Part shown: positions 53,526-61,921 of the stretch, one piece after another
How positions within the stretch are numbered: position 1 is the stretch's first letter
Layout: each line of letters starts with the position of its first letter
Source: CAYLLN01 sp964384375
GTDB taxonomy: Bacteria; Planctomycetota; Planctomycetia; Pirellulales; Pirellulaceae
Assembly: GCA_964384375.1 (NCBI GenBank)
Contig: CAYLLN010000031.1
Coordinates: 5,441 to 69,440 of the forward strand
Direction: 5' to 3'
Length of the DNA stretch: 64,000 bases
Program-made: the position numbers and the translations under genes
The notes under the pieces: generated by a model
What the model was told of the DNA's origin: nothing
The model's input: the letters and a program-made list of their open reading frames with translations, nothing else
The model's database searches: none

Positions 53526-54218
53526 ATGATTCGCTGCTGCTGTTTCGCTCTGGCTCTGGCTGCTGTTTCCGTGTTCTGCTTGCCGGCTCGCTCGCAAGTT
53601 CAAGCACCGGCTGCCGACAAGTGGGAAAAGACGATCGCCGCCTTTGAAGCTGAGGATGCCAAATCGCCGCCGCCGAAGGATGCTGTCCTCTTTGTCGGCA
53701 GCTCCAGCATCCGCCTCTGGGATCTGAAGAAGTCGTTCACGGAACTCGCCACCATCAACCGCGGTTTTGGCGGCTCGCAGATGAGCGACGCCGCGAAGTA
53801 TGTCCAGCGAATCATCACCCCCTACAAGCCGCGGCTGATCGTGCTTTATGAAGGGGACAACGACTTGGCAGCCAAGAAAACGCCGGGCGACGTGGCGGCC
53901 GACTTCGACCGCCTGCTGAAACTCGTCCGGGCCGATCTGCCGACCACGCCGCTCATCGTCATCGGCTGCAAGCCCAGTCTCAAGCGCTGGGCGCTCATCC
54001 AGCAGCAGCGAGAGCTGAACCGGCTTCTGGCTGAGCGGTGTGAGAAGGACGGCCACGCGAAGTTGCTCGACATTGAAAAGCCGATGCTCGGCGACGATGG
54101 CCAGCCCAAAGCCGACCTGTTTCGCGAGGACATGCTGCATCTGAACGACAAAGGATACGCTCTCTGGAATTCGCTCCTCGCTCCGCACGTTCAATCTCCT
54201 GCGAGCGCTAAGCAGTAA
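53526..54218 (+). CDS. Secreted SGNH/GDSL hydrolase
   Basis: Signal peptide MIRCCCFALALAAVSVFCLPARS, then SGNH-fold esterase motifs: block I VLFVGSSSIRLW (nucleophile Ser), block III YEGDND (Asn), and block V DMLHLNDKGYALW (Asp and His). Resembles acetylxylan esterase/GDSL lipases of planctomycetes. Substrate is probably an acyl or acetyl ester outside the cytoplasm. Length 230 aa. Follows the small membrane protein. Confidence 0.9.
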   Translation: MIRCCCFALALAAVSVFCLPARSQVQAPAADKWEKTIAAFEAEDAKSPPPKDAVLFVGSSSIRLWDLKKSFTELATINRGFGGSQMSDAAKYVQRIITPYKPRLIVLYEGDNDLAAKKTPGDVAADFDRLLKLVRADLPTTPLIVIGCKPSLKRWALIQQQRELNRLLAERCEKDGHAKLLDIEKPMLGDDGQPKADLFREDMLHLNDKGYALWNSLLAPHVQSPASAKQ

Positions 54219-54273
54219 GCGACCAATCTTGGCGACTTTGCTTTTCCTTGTTCGCGTCGGCTGAGCCAGATCG

Positions 54274-54279
54274 TATAAT
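54274..54279 (+). promoter_or_regulatory. -10 box for the PQQ-like gene
   Basis: TATAAT with CG before it and CAGGGCG after it, 38 bases before the ATG at 54318. Confidence 0.4.
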
Positions 54280-54317
54280 CAGGGCGTCATCTCTGAACCG
54301 ACGAACAAGGTTGCTCC

Positions 54318-55559
54318 ATGCGATCGACGTTTGCTCTCGCTGCCCTGATACTTCCGCTGACGGTCGCCCTGGCCGATGAAAACTGGCCCCGCTTCCGCGG
54401 TCCACACGCTAATGGCCACGCCGACGGTGCGGGCTTGCCGACGACCTGGAGCGAGTCGAAAAACGTCAAGTGGAAGACCCCCATTCACGACCTCGGTTGG
54501 TCGTCGCCCGTCGTCTGGGGCGATCAAATCTGGGTCACCACTGCCACGGCCGACGGCAAGGTCGATTATGCCGTCTGTGTCGATAAGAACACCGGCAAGA
54601 TTATCCACGACATCAAGCTCTGGGAGAACGTCAACCCCAGCCCGCTGGGTAATGCGATGAATTGCTATGCCTCTTGCACGCCGGTTATCGAGGAGGGGCG
54701 CGTCTATGTCCATTTCGGCAGCTACGGCACTGCCTGCCTCGATACAGCCACGGGCAAGATCCTCTGGCAGCGCCGCGACCTCCCCTGCGAGCACTTCCGT
54801 GGCCCCGGCAGCTCGCCGATCCTGTTCGAGAACCTCCTCATCTTTCACATGGATGGCTACGACCATCAGTACGTTGTCGCCCTCGACAAAGCGAACGGCG
54901 AGACGGTGTGGAAGACCGACCGCGACGTCGATTACGGCACCGACAACGGCGACACGATGAAGGCGTTCTCCACACCGCTCGTCATCGAAGCGGCCGGCAA
55001 GACACAGCTTATCAGTCCGACCAGCAAAGCCACCCTCTCCTACGACCCGCGCACCGGCAAGGAACTGTGGCGCGTCCGCTATGGCAGCTTCTCCGTCGCC
55101 GCCATGCCTCTGTTCGACAAGGAGCTGCTCTACCTCAATACCGGCTTTGGCAAGGCGGACCTGCTCGCCGTGCGGCCCGACGGCGAAGGGGACGTTACGC
55201 AATCGCATGTCGTCTGGACCGCAAAGAAAAGCATCGGCAGCAAGCCATCGCAAGTGCTCGTCGATGGGCTCATCTTCAATGTTCATGACAGCGGCGTCGC
55301 CAGTTGCTTCGATGCAAAAACGGGGGACGAGCTCTGGAGCAGGCGGCTCGGCGGCGAGTACAGCGGTGCATTGCTTTACGGCGACGGCAAAGTCTATTTC
55401 TGCAGCCACGATGGCAGCACGACCGTCCTCAAGGCCGCACGCGAGTACACCGAACTGGCCAAGAACCAGTTCGACGACGGCTTTATGGCAAGTCCAGCTG
55501 TCACCGGCAAGGCGCTCATCCTTCGGACGAAGTCGGCTTTGTATCGCGTGGAAGAATAG
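54318..55559 (+). CDS. PQQ-like beta-propeller protein
   Basis: Signal peptide MRSTFALAALILPLTVALA, then ENWPRFRGPHANGHADGAGLPTTWSES, a typical start of planctomycete proteins with PQQ-like (YncE/BamB-type) propeller repeats: NVKWKTPIHDLGWSSPVVWGDQIWVTTATADGK, GKILWQRRDLPC, GETVWKTD, GKELWRVRYG. Eight blades are likely. No PQQ-dehydrogenase catalytic residues are seen, so probably a structural or binding protein of the envelope. Length 413 aa. Confidence 0.85.
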   Translation: MRSTFALAALILPLTVALADENWPRFRGPHANGHADGAGLPTTWSESKNVKWKTPIHDLGWSSPVVWGDQIWVTTATADGKVDYAVCVDKNTGKIIHDIKLWENVNPSPLGNAMNCYASCTPVIEEGRVYVHFGSYGTACLDTATGKILWQRRDLPCEHFRGPGSSPILFENLLIFHMDGYDHQYVVALDKANGETVWKTDRDVDYGTDNGDTMKAFSTPLVIEAAGKTQLISPTSKATLSYDPRTGKELWRVRYGSFSVAAMPLFDKELLYLNTGFGKADLLAVRPDGEGDVTQSHVVWTAKKSIGSKPSQVLVDGLIFNVHDSGVASCFDAKTGDELWSRRLGGEYSGALLYGDGKVYFCSHDGSTTVLKAAREYTELAKNQFDDGFMASPAVTGKALILRTKSALYRVEE

Positions 55560-55593
55560 GCACAGGGCACAGGGGACAGGAGTCAGCAAATCT

Positions 55594-57411
55594 GTGTTTG
55601 CAAGAGCGATCTGCGCTTTGCTGATTGTTTCAGACGCCTCCGCCATCACGCGCGCTGCTGACCCCGATCCTTCGATCGGTGATTTCGCCACGCTCGCCGC
55701 CAAGTGCGACGAGCTCGGCCTCAAGGAGCAAGCCGAACTCACCCGCCGCTGGATCATCCCGCGCCATCCCGGCCGTCAATATCTCTTCCTCCCCGCGACC
55801 GCTGACGCAACCGCGCCCAAGGCCGGCGCACCCGAAGTCGTGCGGAAGTGGCACGCGCGGTTCACGGAACTCCGGAAGGAGCGCGCCGCGACGCTCTTGG
55901 CCGAAGCACGTGCCGCTTGCGACCAGGACCAGCCGACGCGGGCCTACGGGCTGCTGCATGAAGTCCTCCGTGAAGACCCCGACCAGGCCGATACCCGCCG
56001 CGTTCTGGGCTACACAAAGAACATCCGCGGAGTTTGGACGATCCCAGGCTCGACGAACCTGCAAGCGACCAAACCACGCACACCCGAACCCAAGCTCGGC
56101 TGGACGGCCGGTTCCTACTGGCGGCTGGAGACACCGCACTTCGCGATCGTCACGAATCACTCGGCGAAGGAGGCTCTGGAACTGGGCAATCAGCTCGAAG
56201 ACCTCCATGTCCTCTGGCGGCAAGTCTTCTTTCGCTACTGGAGCAGCGGCGAGGCGCTCGCCGCCCGCCTGGCGGGACGCGACGAGCCCCTGGCTAGGCC
56301 GCGGCCGAAGATGAGCGTCGTCCTTGTCCGCAACCGGGCCGAATACGTGGCCCATCTGGCCGCCAGTGTCCCGCAGGCCGAAAAGACGGTTGGCATTTAT
56401 CTGAATCAGCAGAGGCGGAGCTTCTTCTTCGCCGGCGACACGTCAGTCTATCCGACCTGGTATCACGAAGCGACGCATCAGCTCTTTCAGGAATCGCTGC
56501 CGGACACGATCGAGCAGCCGGGGGAGGAGCGAAACTTCTGGGCGATCGAAGGGGCCGCACTCTACATGGAGTCGCTTGCGAAGCACGACGGCTTTTGGAC
56601 GCTCGGCGGAATCGAAGCAAACCGGCTGCAGTATGCTCGCTACCGCGCCCTCTCCGGCGACTTTCTGCTCCCGCTGGCGGAGCTCTCAGCCCTCGGGCGC
56701 GAGAAGGTGCAAGCCAGCCCCGACATCGCGAAGCTCTATGCTCAGGCTGCCGGAACCGCTCAGTTCCTGATCGACGGCGAGAGCAGTGCACACCGCGAGG
56801 CTTTCGTCGATCTGCTGGCAGCCGTCTATCGCGGCACGGACCTGCTTGACATGCTCCCCAAAGCCGCCGGCGTACCGTGGGGTAAACTCGACGAACAATA
56901 TCGCAGCTTCCTCAACGTCTCCGACGACGACCTCGCCGGCATTCCTAGTCTCGACCGACTGCGGAACCTGTCGATCGGCCGTACGAGCGTGACCGACGCG
57001 GGACTGATGCACCTAGCCGGTGCGAAGAATCTGGAGTGGCTCGATCTTTCCGGCACCTCCGTCACCGACAAGGGGGCAGCAATCATCGCAGACATGCCGC
57101 GGCTAACGCAGCTCTTTCTTGAAGGGACGAAGATCACCGACGCCTCGCTCCCCATCGTCGGCAAGCTCAAGTCGCTCGAAGAGCTCGACCTATCGCATCT
57201 TCCCGGCATCACCGACGACGGACTCGCAGCCCTAGCTCCCTTGCGGCAGCTCAAAGTGCTGCATCTGGCTAGCTCGCCAATCGGAGACGCGGGCCTGGTC
57301 CATCTGCACGGCCTCAAGCAACTGGAATCGCTCGACACTGACGGCACCAAGGTAACAGCTGAGGGACTGAAGAAGTTGAAGGGGATGCTGCCGAAACTCC
57401 AAGCCGAATAA
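55594..57411 (+). CDS. DUF1570 HExxH protein with leucine-rich repeats
   Basis: Signal peptide, then a helical N-terminal part, then the DUF1570 region with the metalloprotease-like motif WYHEATHQLFQE (HEATH), whose HExxH suggests a zinc site. C-terminal ~150 residues are leucine-rich repeats (LRNLSIGRTSVTDAGLMHL, LEWLDLSGTSVTDKGAAII, LTQLFLEGTKITDASLPIV, LEELDLSHLPGITDDGLAAL). The fusion suggests a substrate-binding protease of the envelope; peptidase activity is not shown. The GTG at 55594 (with AGGAG before it) is the chosen start; the ORF further upstream overlaps the PQQ-like gene and is spurious. Length 605 aa. Confidence 0.85.
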   Translation: MFARAICALLIVSDASAITRAADPDPSIGDFATLAAKCDELGLKEQAELTRRWIIPRHPGRQYLFLPATADATAPKAGAPEVVRKWHARFTELRKERAATLLAEARAACDQDQPTRAYGLLHEVLREDPDQADTRRVLGYTKNIRGVWTIPGSTNLQATKPRTPEPKLGWTAGSYWRLETPHFAIVTNHSAKEALELGNQLEDLHVLWRQVFFRYWSSGEALAARLAGRDEPLARPRPKMSVVLVRNRAEYVAHLAASVPQAEKTVGIYLNQQRRSFFFAGDTSVYPTWYHEATHQLFQESLPDTIEQPGEERNFWAIEGAALYMESLAKHDGFWTLGGIEANRLQYARYRALSGDFLLPLAELSALGREKVQASPDIAKLYAQAAGTAQFLIDGESSAHREAFVDLLAAVYRGTDLLDMLPKAAGVPWGKLDEQYRSFLNVSDDDLAGIPSLDRLRNLSIGRTSVTDAGLMHLAGAKNLEWLDLSGTSVTDKGAAIIADMPRLTQLFLEGTKITDASLPIVGKLKSLEELDLSHLPGITDDGLAALAPLRQLKVLHLASSPIGDAGLVHLHGLKQLESLDTDGTKVTAEGLKKLKGMLPKLQAE

Positions 57412-57715
57412 CACAGGTTGCGTGTGCTAAACAACGTGATCGGTTCGGTCGTTTGACGTCAGAGGATGCCACGAATGGCGATGTTTGTGCATTTGGAGCC
57501 CGTAGCTCAGCGAACCCCCGCTCTATCCACAAACCGGCTGTTCTGCTCTACTAGCAGTAGTCGGTTTGACGACGCACGCGCGAGCGAACCTTTCTTCGCA
57601 ACGATCCGCCGCCCTGTCTCGCCTCTCCTGCTTGGCGGATCACCACGTTGATCTCTTTCTTGCGGCTCGGAAAGTCTGTGCAAGCCGCATCGGTTCTGTC
57701 TCAAGGAAATGTGCA
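57412..57715 (+). other. Long leader before the RNA-binding protein gene
   Basis: 304 bases without a gene. AAACCG (57531-57536) pairs with CGGTTT (57567-57573) and CTGCT with AGCAG inside it, so a transcript could fold. GGAGCCCGTAGCTCAGC near 57498 resembles a tRNA 5' half but has no matching 3' half. No promoter was recognised with certainty. Confidence 0.35.
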
Positions 57716-58060
57716 GTGGGAACGCGTCTCTACGTCGGAAATCTCAGTTACAACACCACCAACGACAGCCTGGAAACGCTCTTTGCCGAATTCGGCAGCG
57801 TGAAAAGCGCCCAGGTCGTCATGGACCGCGACACGGGCCGCAGCAAGGGCTTTGGCTTTGTCGAAATGGCCGACAACGGCCAGGCTCAGGCCGCGATTGC
57901 CGGGCTCAATCAGAGGGAAGTCGATGGCCGGTCGCTGACCGTCAACGAAGCCCGCCCGCGTGAAGAACGTGGCGGCGGTGGCGGTGGTGGCCGCGGCTAC
58001 GGTGGTGGCGGTGGCGGCGGCCGTGGATATGGCGGCGGTGGTGGCGGCAAGCGCTACTAG
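57716..58060 (+). CDS. RRM-type RNA-binding protein with Gly-rich tail
   Basis: Single RNA recognition motif: RNP2 LYVGNL at residues 5-10 and RNP1 KGFGFVEM at about 45-52, with the aromatic residues that stack on RNA. The C-terminal ~30 residues are Gly/Arg/Tyr repeats (GGGGRGYGGGG), as in cyanobacterial cold-induced Rbp proteins. Likely an RNA chaperone. Start: a GTG at 57716 with AAGGA upstream gives the usual MGTRLYVGNL; no ATG is available. Length 114 aa. A ~300-base leader may control it. Confidence 0.92.
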   Translation: MGTRLYVGNLSYNTTNDSLETLFAEFGSVKSAQVVMDRDTGRSKGFGFVEMADNGQAQAAIAGLNQREVDGRSLTVNEARPREERGGGGGGGRGYGGGGGGGRGYGGGGGGKRY

Positions 58061-58161
58061 GCCTTGCCGGCCGCGCTTTGAATTGTTTGGCCTGCGCACT
58101 GCTGAAGCGGTGCGCTGGAGCCTGTTTCAATGTCCCATCCTCTCCTGCGGAGCACACTCCC

Positions 58162-58452
58162 ATGGCTCAGTATCGCCGTCCGACTCCCAATAAACGGCAA
58201 GCAACCCGCCAGGCGCCGCAGGTTCGAGGGCTCGCCCGCGCGCCCGATCTGGCCGATCTCCCGCAGCGCGTCGTCTTCGGCAAGCCGTTCATCCTGATGG
58301 AGGACGCCGAGAAGAACACGTTTGTCTATAAAGGAGGAGCGTGGGTGGCGTTCGAGTATTCGATCGCAGACCTGCGGCAAACGTCCCAGGTGAAGGCCTT
58401 ACCTCAAGGAGTGGGTAAGATGACGCGGTACGAAGTGCGCATGCCCGTTTAG
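58162..58452 (+). CDS. Small conserved hypothetical protein
   Basis: A 96-residue basic protein, MAQYRRPTPNKRQATRQAPQVRGLARAPDLADLPQRVVFGKPFILMEDAEKNTFVYKGGAWVAFEYSIADLRQTSQVKALPQGVGKMTRYEVRMPV. The C-terminal half looks like a compact beta domain. No family recognised. A GGAG lies before the ATG. It follows the RRM gene on the same strand but no promoter between was recognised. Confidence 0.6.
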   Translation: MAQYRRPTPNKRQATRQAPQVRGLARAPDLADLPQRVVFGKPFILMEDAEKNTFVYKGGAWVAFEYSIADLRQTSQVKALPQGVGKMTRYEVRMPV

Positions 58453-58712
58453 GGTGACGTTTGTTGGCCCGAGAGCACGTTTTCGCTCCCAAGCGAGCGT
58501 GCAGCCGGCGGATTTGCCCTGTTTTTCCGCGGAATTCGCTAGGCCCAGGCCAGCGCCGCGGCTATAGTGGCAGCATCTTTGATCTCGTCCGGCGACTTCG
58601 CTTCCCGCCTGCCGAACTCAAGGCTTGACGACGCCAACGTTTTGTTGGGCTCTTCTCTCGATCGTCGTCAGCGGCAGAGTCCTCGCTTGTGGAAGCACAG
58701 GAGTTGCCCTTC

Positions 58713-59504
58713 ATGCGTCGCTCTTTCTCTGCGCACCTCGTCTGCGCAGTTATCGTCGTGTCGCTGGCCGGTCCGCTCGTTGCCGCGGAACCTGCCAGGC
58801 CCCCGAAGACGTTCAAGCCGGAAGCCACGGTGGTCGAGCTCTTTGCCGGCATCGAAAGCGGCGAGATTGAAGTGAAGGTGATTCCGAAGGACTCGACCGG
58901 CGGCAACTTGATGGTCAAAAACACGACCGACAAGCCGCTCACGATCAAGTTGCCCCCAGCGTTCGCCGGTGTGCCGGTCCTCGCGCAGCTTTGCGGCGGC
59001 GGCTGCGGCGGCGGCCTGGGTGGTGGTGGTGGCGGTGGCGGAAATCAGGGCTTCGGCGGCGGCGGCATGGGTGGGGGCATGGGAGGAATGATGGGGGGCA
59101 TGGGTGGCGGCATGTTCAATGTCGCACCCGAGAAAGTGACCAAGGTTAAATTCGCCGCGGTCTGCCTCGATCATGGGAAAGACGATCCCAATCCGCGCGT
59201 CGAGTACAAACTCGTGCCGATCGACGAATACGCCAAGGATCCGGCCGTCACAGAAATGATCAAGCTCATGCTGGCAGGCAAGATCGATCAGCACTCGGCC
59301 CAAGCTGCCACGTGGCACCTGCAAAACGGCCTCTCGTGGGAAGAGCTCGCCAAGAAGATCGGCGCGAAGCATTTGAACGGGAGCGTCGAGCCGTACTTCA
59401 CCCCGGTGCATCTCCAGCGGGCCCTCGCCGCCACGAAGTTTGCCCAGGAGCAGGCCAAGAAATCGGCAGGTACGCAAACCTCGCCGTCTTCGCCGGGCGA
59501 GTGA
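58713..59504 (+). CDS. Secreted protein with Gly-rich central segment
   Basis: Signal peptide MRRSFSAHLVCAVIVVSLAGPLVAAE, a beta-rich domain (VVELFAGIESGEIEVKVIPKDSTGGNLMVKNTTDKPLTIKLP), a Gly/Met repeat segment (about residues 104-140), then DPNPRVEYKLVPIDEYAKDPAVTEMIKLML and a Gln-rich helical tail. The tail KKIGAKHLNGSVEPYF hints at a helix-turn-helix-like fold, but no family is named. SD GGAG before the ATG at 58713. Length 263 aa. Confidence 0.65.
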   Translation: MRRSFSAHLVCAVIVVSLAGPLVAAEPARPPKTFKPEATVVELFAGIESGEIEVKVIPKDSTGGNLMVKNTTDKPLTIKLPPAFAGVPVLAQLCGGGCGGGLGGGGGGGGNQGFGGGGMGGGMGGMMGGMGGGMFNVAPEKVTKVKFAAVCLDHGKDDPNPRVEYKLVPIDEYAKDPAVTEMIKLMLAGKIDQHSAQAATWHLQNGLSWEELAKKIGAKHLNGSVEPYFTPVHLQRALAATKFAQEQAKKSAGTQTSPSSPGE

Positions 59505-59594
59505 ACGGGGGAAGGCCCAAGCGAGACCATCCGCAACACTGTGGATGGTCGATTCGCGATTCGTGGGCGCTGCTCCCTGATCGGAAACTGCAAT

Positions 59595-59828
59595 TTAGAA
59601 CTTCCGCTTCGCGCCCACTGTCATCTGGTCAGTGACCCGCTTGACCCCGGCCACTCCTGTCGCAGTCTGCACGGCTGCCGATTTCTGGTGGGCAAATTGG
59701 ACGCTGCCGGTCAGCACCACTTCGCCGTTCTTGCTAGAGACGGTGACGCTGCTGGGCGAACGGAGTCCGCGCCGTGCCAGCTTGAGTTGAATGTCGCTAA
59801 TGATCTTTTGATCGGGTCCGCGAGACAT
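59595..59828 (-). CDS. BON domain protein
   Basis: 77-residue protein with a single BON (bacterial OsmY and nodulation) domain: DQKIISDIQLKLARRGLRSPSSVTVSSKNGEVVLTGSVQFAHQKSAAVQTATGVAGVKRVTDQMTV. BON domains bind phospholipids or carbohydrates and occur in osmotic-stress proteins. No signal peptide, so probably cytoplasmic or a small attached protein. The ATG at 59828 is chosen. Length typical for a lone BON domain. Confidence 0.85.
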   Translation of the reverse strand: MSRGPDQKIISDIQLKLARRGLRSPSSVTVSSKNGEVVLTGSVQFAHQKSAAVQTATGVAGVKRVTDQMTVGAKRKF

Positions 59829-59902
59829 GACGAAGCTCCAGCCTGCAGGAGGTGGCGGCCGTGAGCTGAACGTACAGCGCGCGAGCGACACGATATCAGC
59901 CG

Positions 59903-60178
59903 CTAGGTGCGGCTAGTCGAAGTTCCAAATGTGTGCCCGCACTCGCACGAGTAACGCCGCGCCGCCACTTGCCGCTGGCACTTTGGACAGGTCTTCTTCC
60001 ACTGCCCTTTGTTGACCGGTGGCTTGGCTTTCGCCGGCGGACCGATCTTGCGCGCCTTATCGGCCCGGCTTACCGAGCATTGCGGGTGAACGCCGCCGAG
60101 CGAATACGAAGGCTTCCCACAGACGGGACATGCCGGCGGACTGCTCGCAACAAAGGTCGGCTTGGTAATGCTGGCCAT
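59903..60178 (-). CDS. Small zinc-ribbon protein
   Basis: 91-residue protein with two Cys pairs: CPVCGKPS near the start, HPQC, and CPKCQ...CECGHTF near the end, i.e. a zinc ribbon. A Pro/Lys linker joins them. Such proteins often bind nucleic acid or ribosomes, but no family is recognised. SD AAGGAAT lies before the ATG. A terminator-type hairpin lies 26 bases upstream of the start (60204-60247), which may attenuate its expression. Confidence 0.65.
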   Translation of the reverse strand: MASITKPTFVASSPPACPVCGKPSYSLGGVHPQCSVSRADKARKIGPPAKAKPPVNKGQWKKTCPKCQRQVAARRYSCECGHTFGTSTSRT

Positions 60179-60203
60179 TTTCGGATTCCTTGCAGGCGCA
60201 AAA

Positions 60204-60247
60204 AAACCGGCGTGACGATGCACCGCAGTGCAAGGACACGCCGGTTT
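60204..60247 (-). terminator. Leader terminator/attenuator before the zinc-ribbon gene
   Basis: On the minus strand: AAACCGGCGTG...CACGCCGGTTT (arms of 11 bases, 60237-60247 and 60204-60214) with inner TGCAC/GTGCA hairpin, then TTTTTTTG. It ends 26 bases before the ATG at 60178, so full termination would block the gene. Confidence 0.7.
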
Positions 60248-60421
60248 AACTTGGTAAAGGATCGCCGTCCGTTGGCGAAGCGTTATCGAGTGACCGTAAC
60301 CACCCAATCGCAAAGCACGAAGCCGAGCGGAACCAACCGACAAGCCTCGTGCGACAATCACCATCCTAGCAGACAAACGGGCGTGTCGATAGGCAAACGA
60401 TCCATTCCTACTGAATTGCCG

Positions 60422-60449
60422 TTGCCCAAAATCTGTGCGTCCGTATAAT
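60422..60449 (+). promoter_or_regulatory. Promoter of the plus-strand leader or small RNA
   Basis: TTGCCC (60422-60427), 16 bases, TATAAT (60444-60449), followed by AGGAG. Transcription would start near 60456. Confidence 0.55.
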
Positions 60450-60455
60450 AGGAGT

Positions 60456-60618
60456 GGTTGTGGCGCTCGCGGCGATCCCGATTCGCGGCCGCGCCTCACA
60501 GGCCATCGAGCCGGCCGGACGACGACTTCGCGAGCCGCGAGCAATCTCTCGCAGAGCTTCTTGAATCGAAAACCGACGTGGCGGAATCCCTGCGGGTGTT
60601 CCCCCACGTCGGTTTTTT
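60456..60618 (+). ncRNA. Candidate small RNA or attenuator leader
   Basis: A transcript from the promoter above would end after the hairpin AAAACCGACGTGG...CCACGTCGGTTTTTTG (60570-60618), about 160 bases long with an intrinsic terminator. It then either ends as a small RNA or reads through to the GlsB gene at 60720. The hairpin resembles that at 60204-60247 on the other strand. Confidence 0.45.
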
Positions 60619-60719
60619 GTTGCGCGATGGTTCTTGATTCGTCGCTGGCACACTCTTCGCTCGCGGCAACGAAAGGCAAAGGTGGCAACTATGTCCCAGC
60701 CTCACCTGGAGATCGAACG

Positions 60720-60980
60720 ATGGGGATTCTCGCGGGAGTCGTGTTTGGGCTGATCGCCGGAGCGGTGGCAAAGCTAGTGATGCCTGGGCCCGATCCGGCA
60801 GGCCAAGTCGGATCAATTTTGATTGGCGGCGGAGGTGCTGTTATCGGCAGTGCATTGGGCAGCTTACTGCTCGGTGCTTCGTGGACCGCCTTCGATGGTC
60901 GCGGCTTCATGCTGGGCGTGATTGGATCGCTGATTGTGCTGGTGGGCTATCGCGCGTTCGCCTATCGCGCGGCGCCCTGA
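60720..60980 (+). CDS. GlsB/YeaQ/YmgE family membrane protein
   Basis: Small membrane protein of 86 residues, almost all hydrophobic: LAGVVFGLIAGAVAKLVMPGPDPAGQVGSILIGGGGAVIGSALGSLLLG and GFMLGVIGSLIVLVGYRAFA. This matches the transglycosylase-associated/GlsB stress-response family (E. coli YeaQ, YmgE). TGGAGA lies before the ATG at 60720. Likely linked to envelope stress. Confidence 0.9.
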   Translation: MGILAGVVFGLIAGAVAKLVMPGPDPAGQVGSILIGGGGAVIGSALGSLLLGASWTAFDGRGFMLGVIGSLIVLVGYRAFAYRAAP

Positions 60981-61045
60981 AACGCATGGAGAAATCGTGA
61001 CGCAGTTGCTGTTGCAATTGCGGTTTTACGGAATGGAAGGATCAA

Positions 61046-61330
61046 ATGATGTTAACCGGCCGAATCAAGACCCTCGTCCATCTCGGTCAGCAAACCCCCG
61101 TGCCCGCCACGCGACTGGTGGCAGGCAGAAACGACAAGGGATACGGAATCATCGCGGGCGACGACGGCCAAGAGGTGTATTTCTCGCAAGAGATTGTCAA
61201 GGGCCTGCACGGTTTTGATAACCTGCGCCGCGGACAACGCCTGGAATACACACTCGACGAACAATTCCTGCGAGCAACGACGGTGAGTTTAGCGGTTAGC
61301 AACCCGATCGTACTCGTACCAGCCGCTTAG
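61046..61330 (+). CDS. Cold-shock-domain-like protein
   Basis: 94-residue protein with TRLVAGRNDKGYGIIAGDDGQEVYFSQEIVKGLHGFDNLRRGQRLEYTLDEQFLRATTVSL. The KGYGII...EVYFS pattern resembles cold-shock RNA-binding motifs KGFGFI...DVFVH, though less regular. A role in single-stranded nucleic acid binding is therefore likely but not certain. SD GGAAGGAT directly before the ATG; a second ATG three bases on is possible. Confidence 0.6.
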   Translation: MMLTGRIKTLVHLGQQTPVPATRLVAGRNDKGYGIIAGDDGQEVYFSQEIVKGLHGFDNLRRGQRLEYTLDEQFLRATTVSLAVSNPIVLVPAA

Positions 61331-61355
61331 TTTTTACCAAGCTCGGAGTTCAATC

Positions 61356-61853
61356 ATGCACCAGGCCAAAATGGGAGATCGCGTGCGGGTGGAGTACGTT
61401 CGAGTTCGCATCGAAACGAACGGCAATGGAAAGGCCCTGGCTAAAGAGCCTGCCCTCAAAGCCGTGGAATTCACCGTTGGTGGACCAGAAGTGCTGCCCG
61501 GCCTCAGCCTCGGCGTCATCGGCATGGCGGCGGGCGACAACAAACGACTCCATCTGCAACCGAGCGAAGCCTTTGGTCCGTCGATTCCCTGCCTCATTCG
61601 CGAGATTCCTCGCCAGCGGTTTCCTAAGCGAATCCGGCTGCGCGTGGGAAAGAAATTAAGCGCGGTGTCGAAGCAGACCGGACGGCGACGGGTCGTCCGA
61701 ATCGTCAAGCTCGAGCCGGGCATGGTCGTCGTCGATGGGAATCATCCACTGGCCGGCCGGGCGGTCGTGCTCGACGTGAGATTAATTTCGGTTGATGCCT
61801 CGGCCGAAGCGAATCGTTTGCGGCCGCAATTCGATGTTGGTGGCGAGAGCTAA
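61356..61853 (+). CDS. FKBP-type (SlyD-like) peptidyl-prolyl isomerase
   Basis: 165-residue protein of SlyD type: MGDRVRVEYVRVRIE, EFTVGGPEVLPGLSLGVIGMAAGDNKRLHLQPSEAFGPS, and GMVVVDGNHPLAGRAVVLDVRLISV. The FKBP PPIase block (V-x-x-G-G-x-E-x-L-P-G-L) is clear; the central flap insert is short. No His-rich metal tail is seen. Probably a folding or chaperone protein induced under stress. Confidence 0.88.
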   Translation: MHQAKMGDRVRVEYVRVRIETNGNGKALAKEPALKAVEFTVGGPEVLPGLSLGVIGMAAGDNKRLHLQPSEAFGPSIPCLIREIPRQRFPKRIRLRVGKKLSAVSKQTGRRRVVRIVKLEPGMVVVDGNHPLAGRAVVLDVRLISVDASAEANRLRPQFDVGGES

Positions 61854-61921
61854 TCCAATCGCAGGCGACTGAATGCCTGGAGAGTTAGCGATAGCACGGA
61901 GCGAACGAAAGACAATATCCA

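Noticed and set aside
57498..57575. Possible tRNA near 57.5 kb
   Set aside because: A tRNA-like 5' half is visible, but no T-arm or matching acceptor 3' strand follows.
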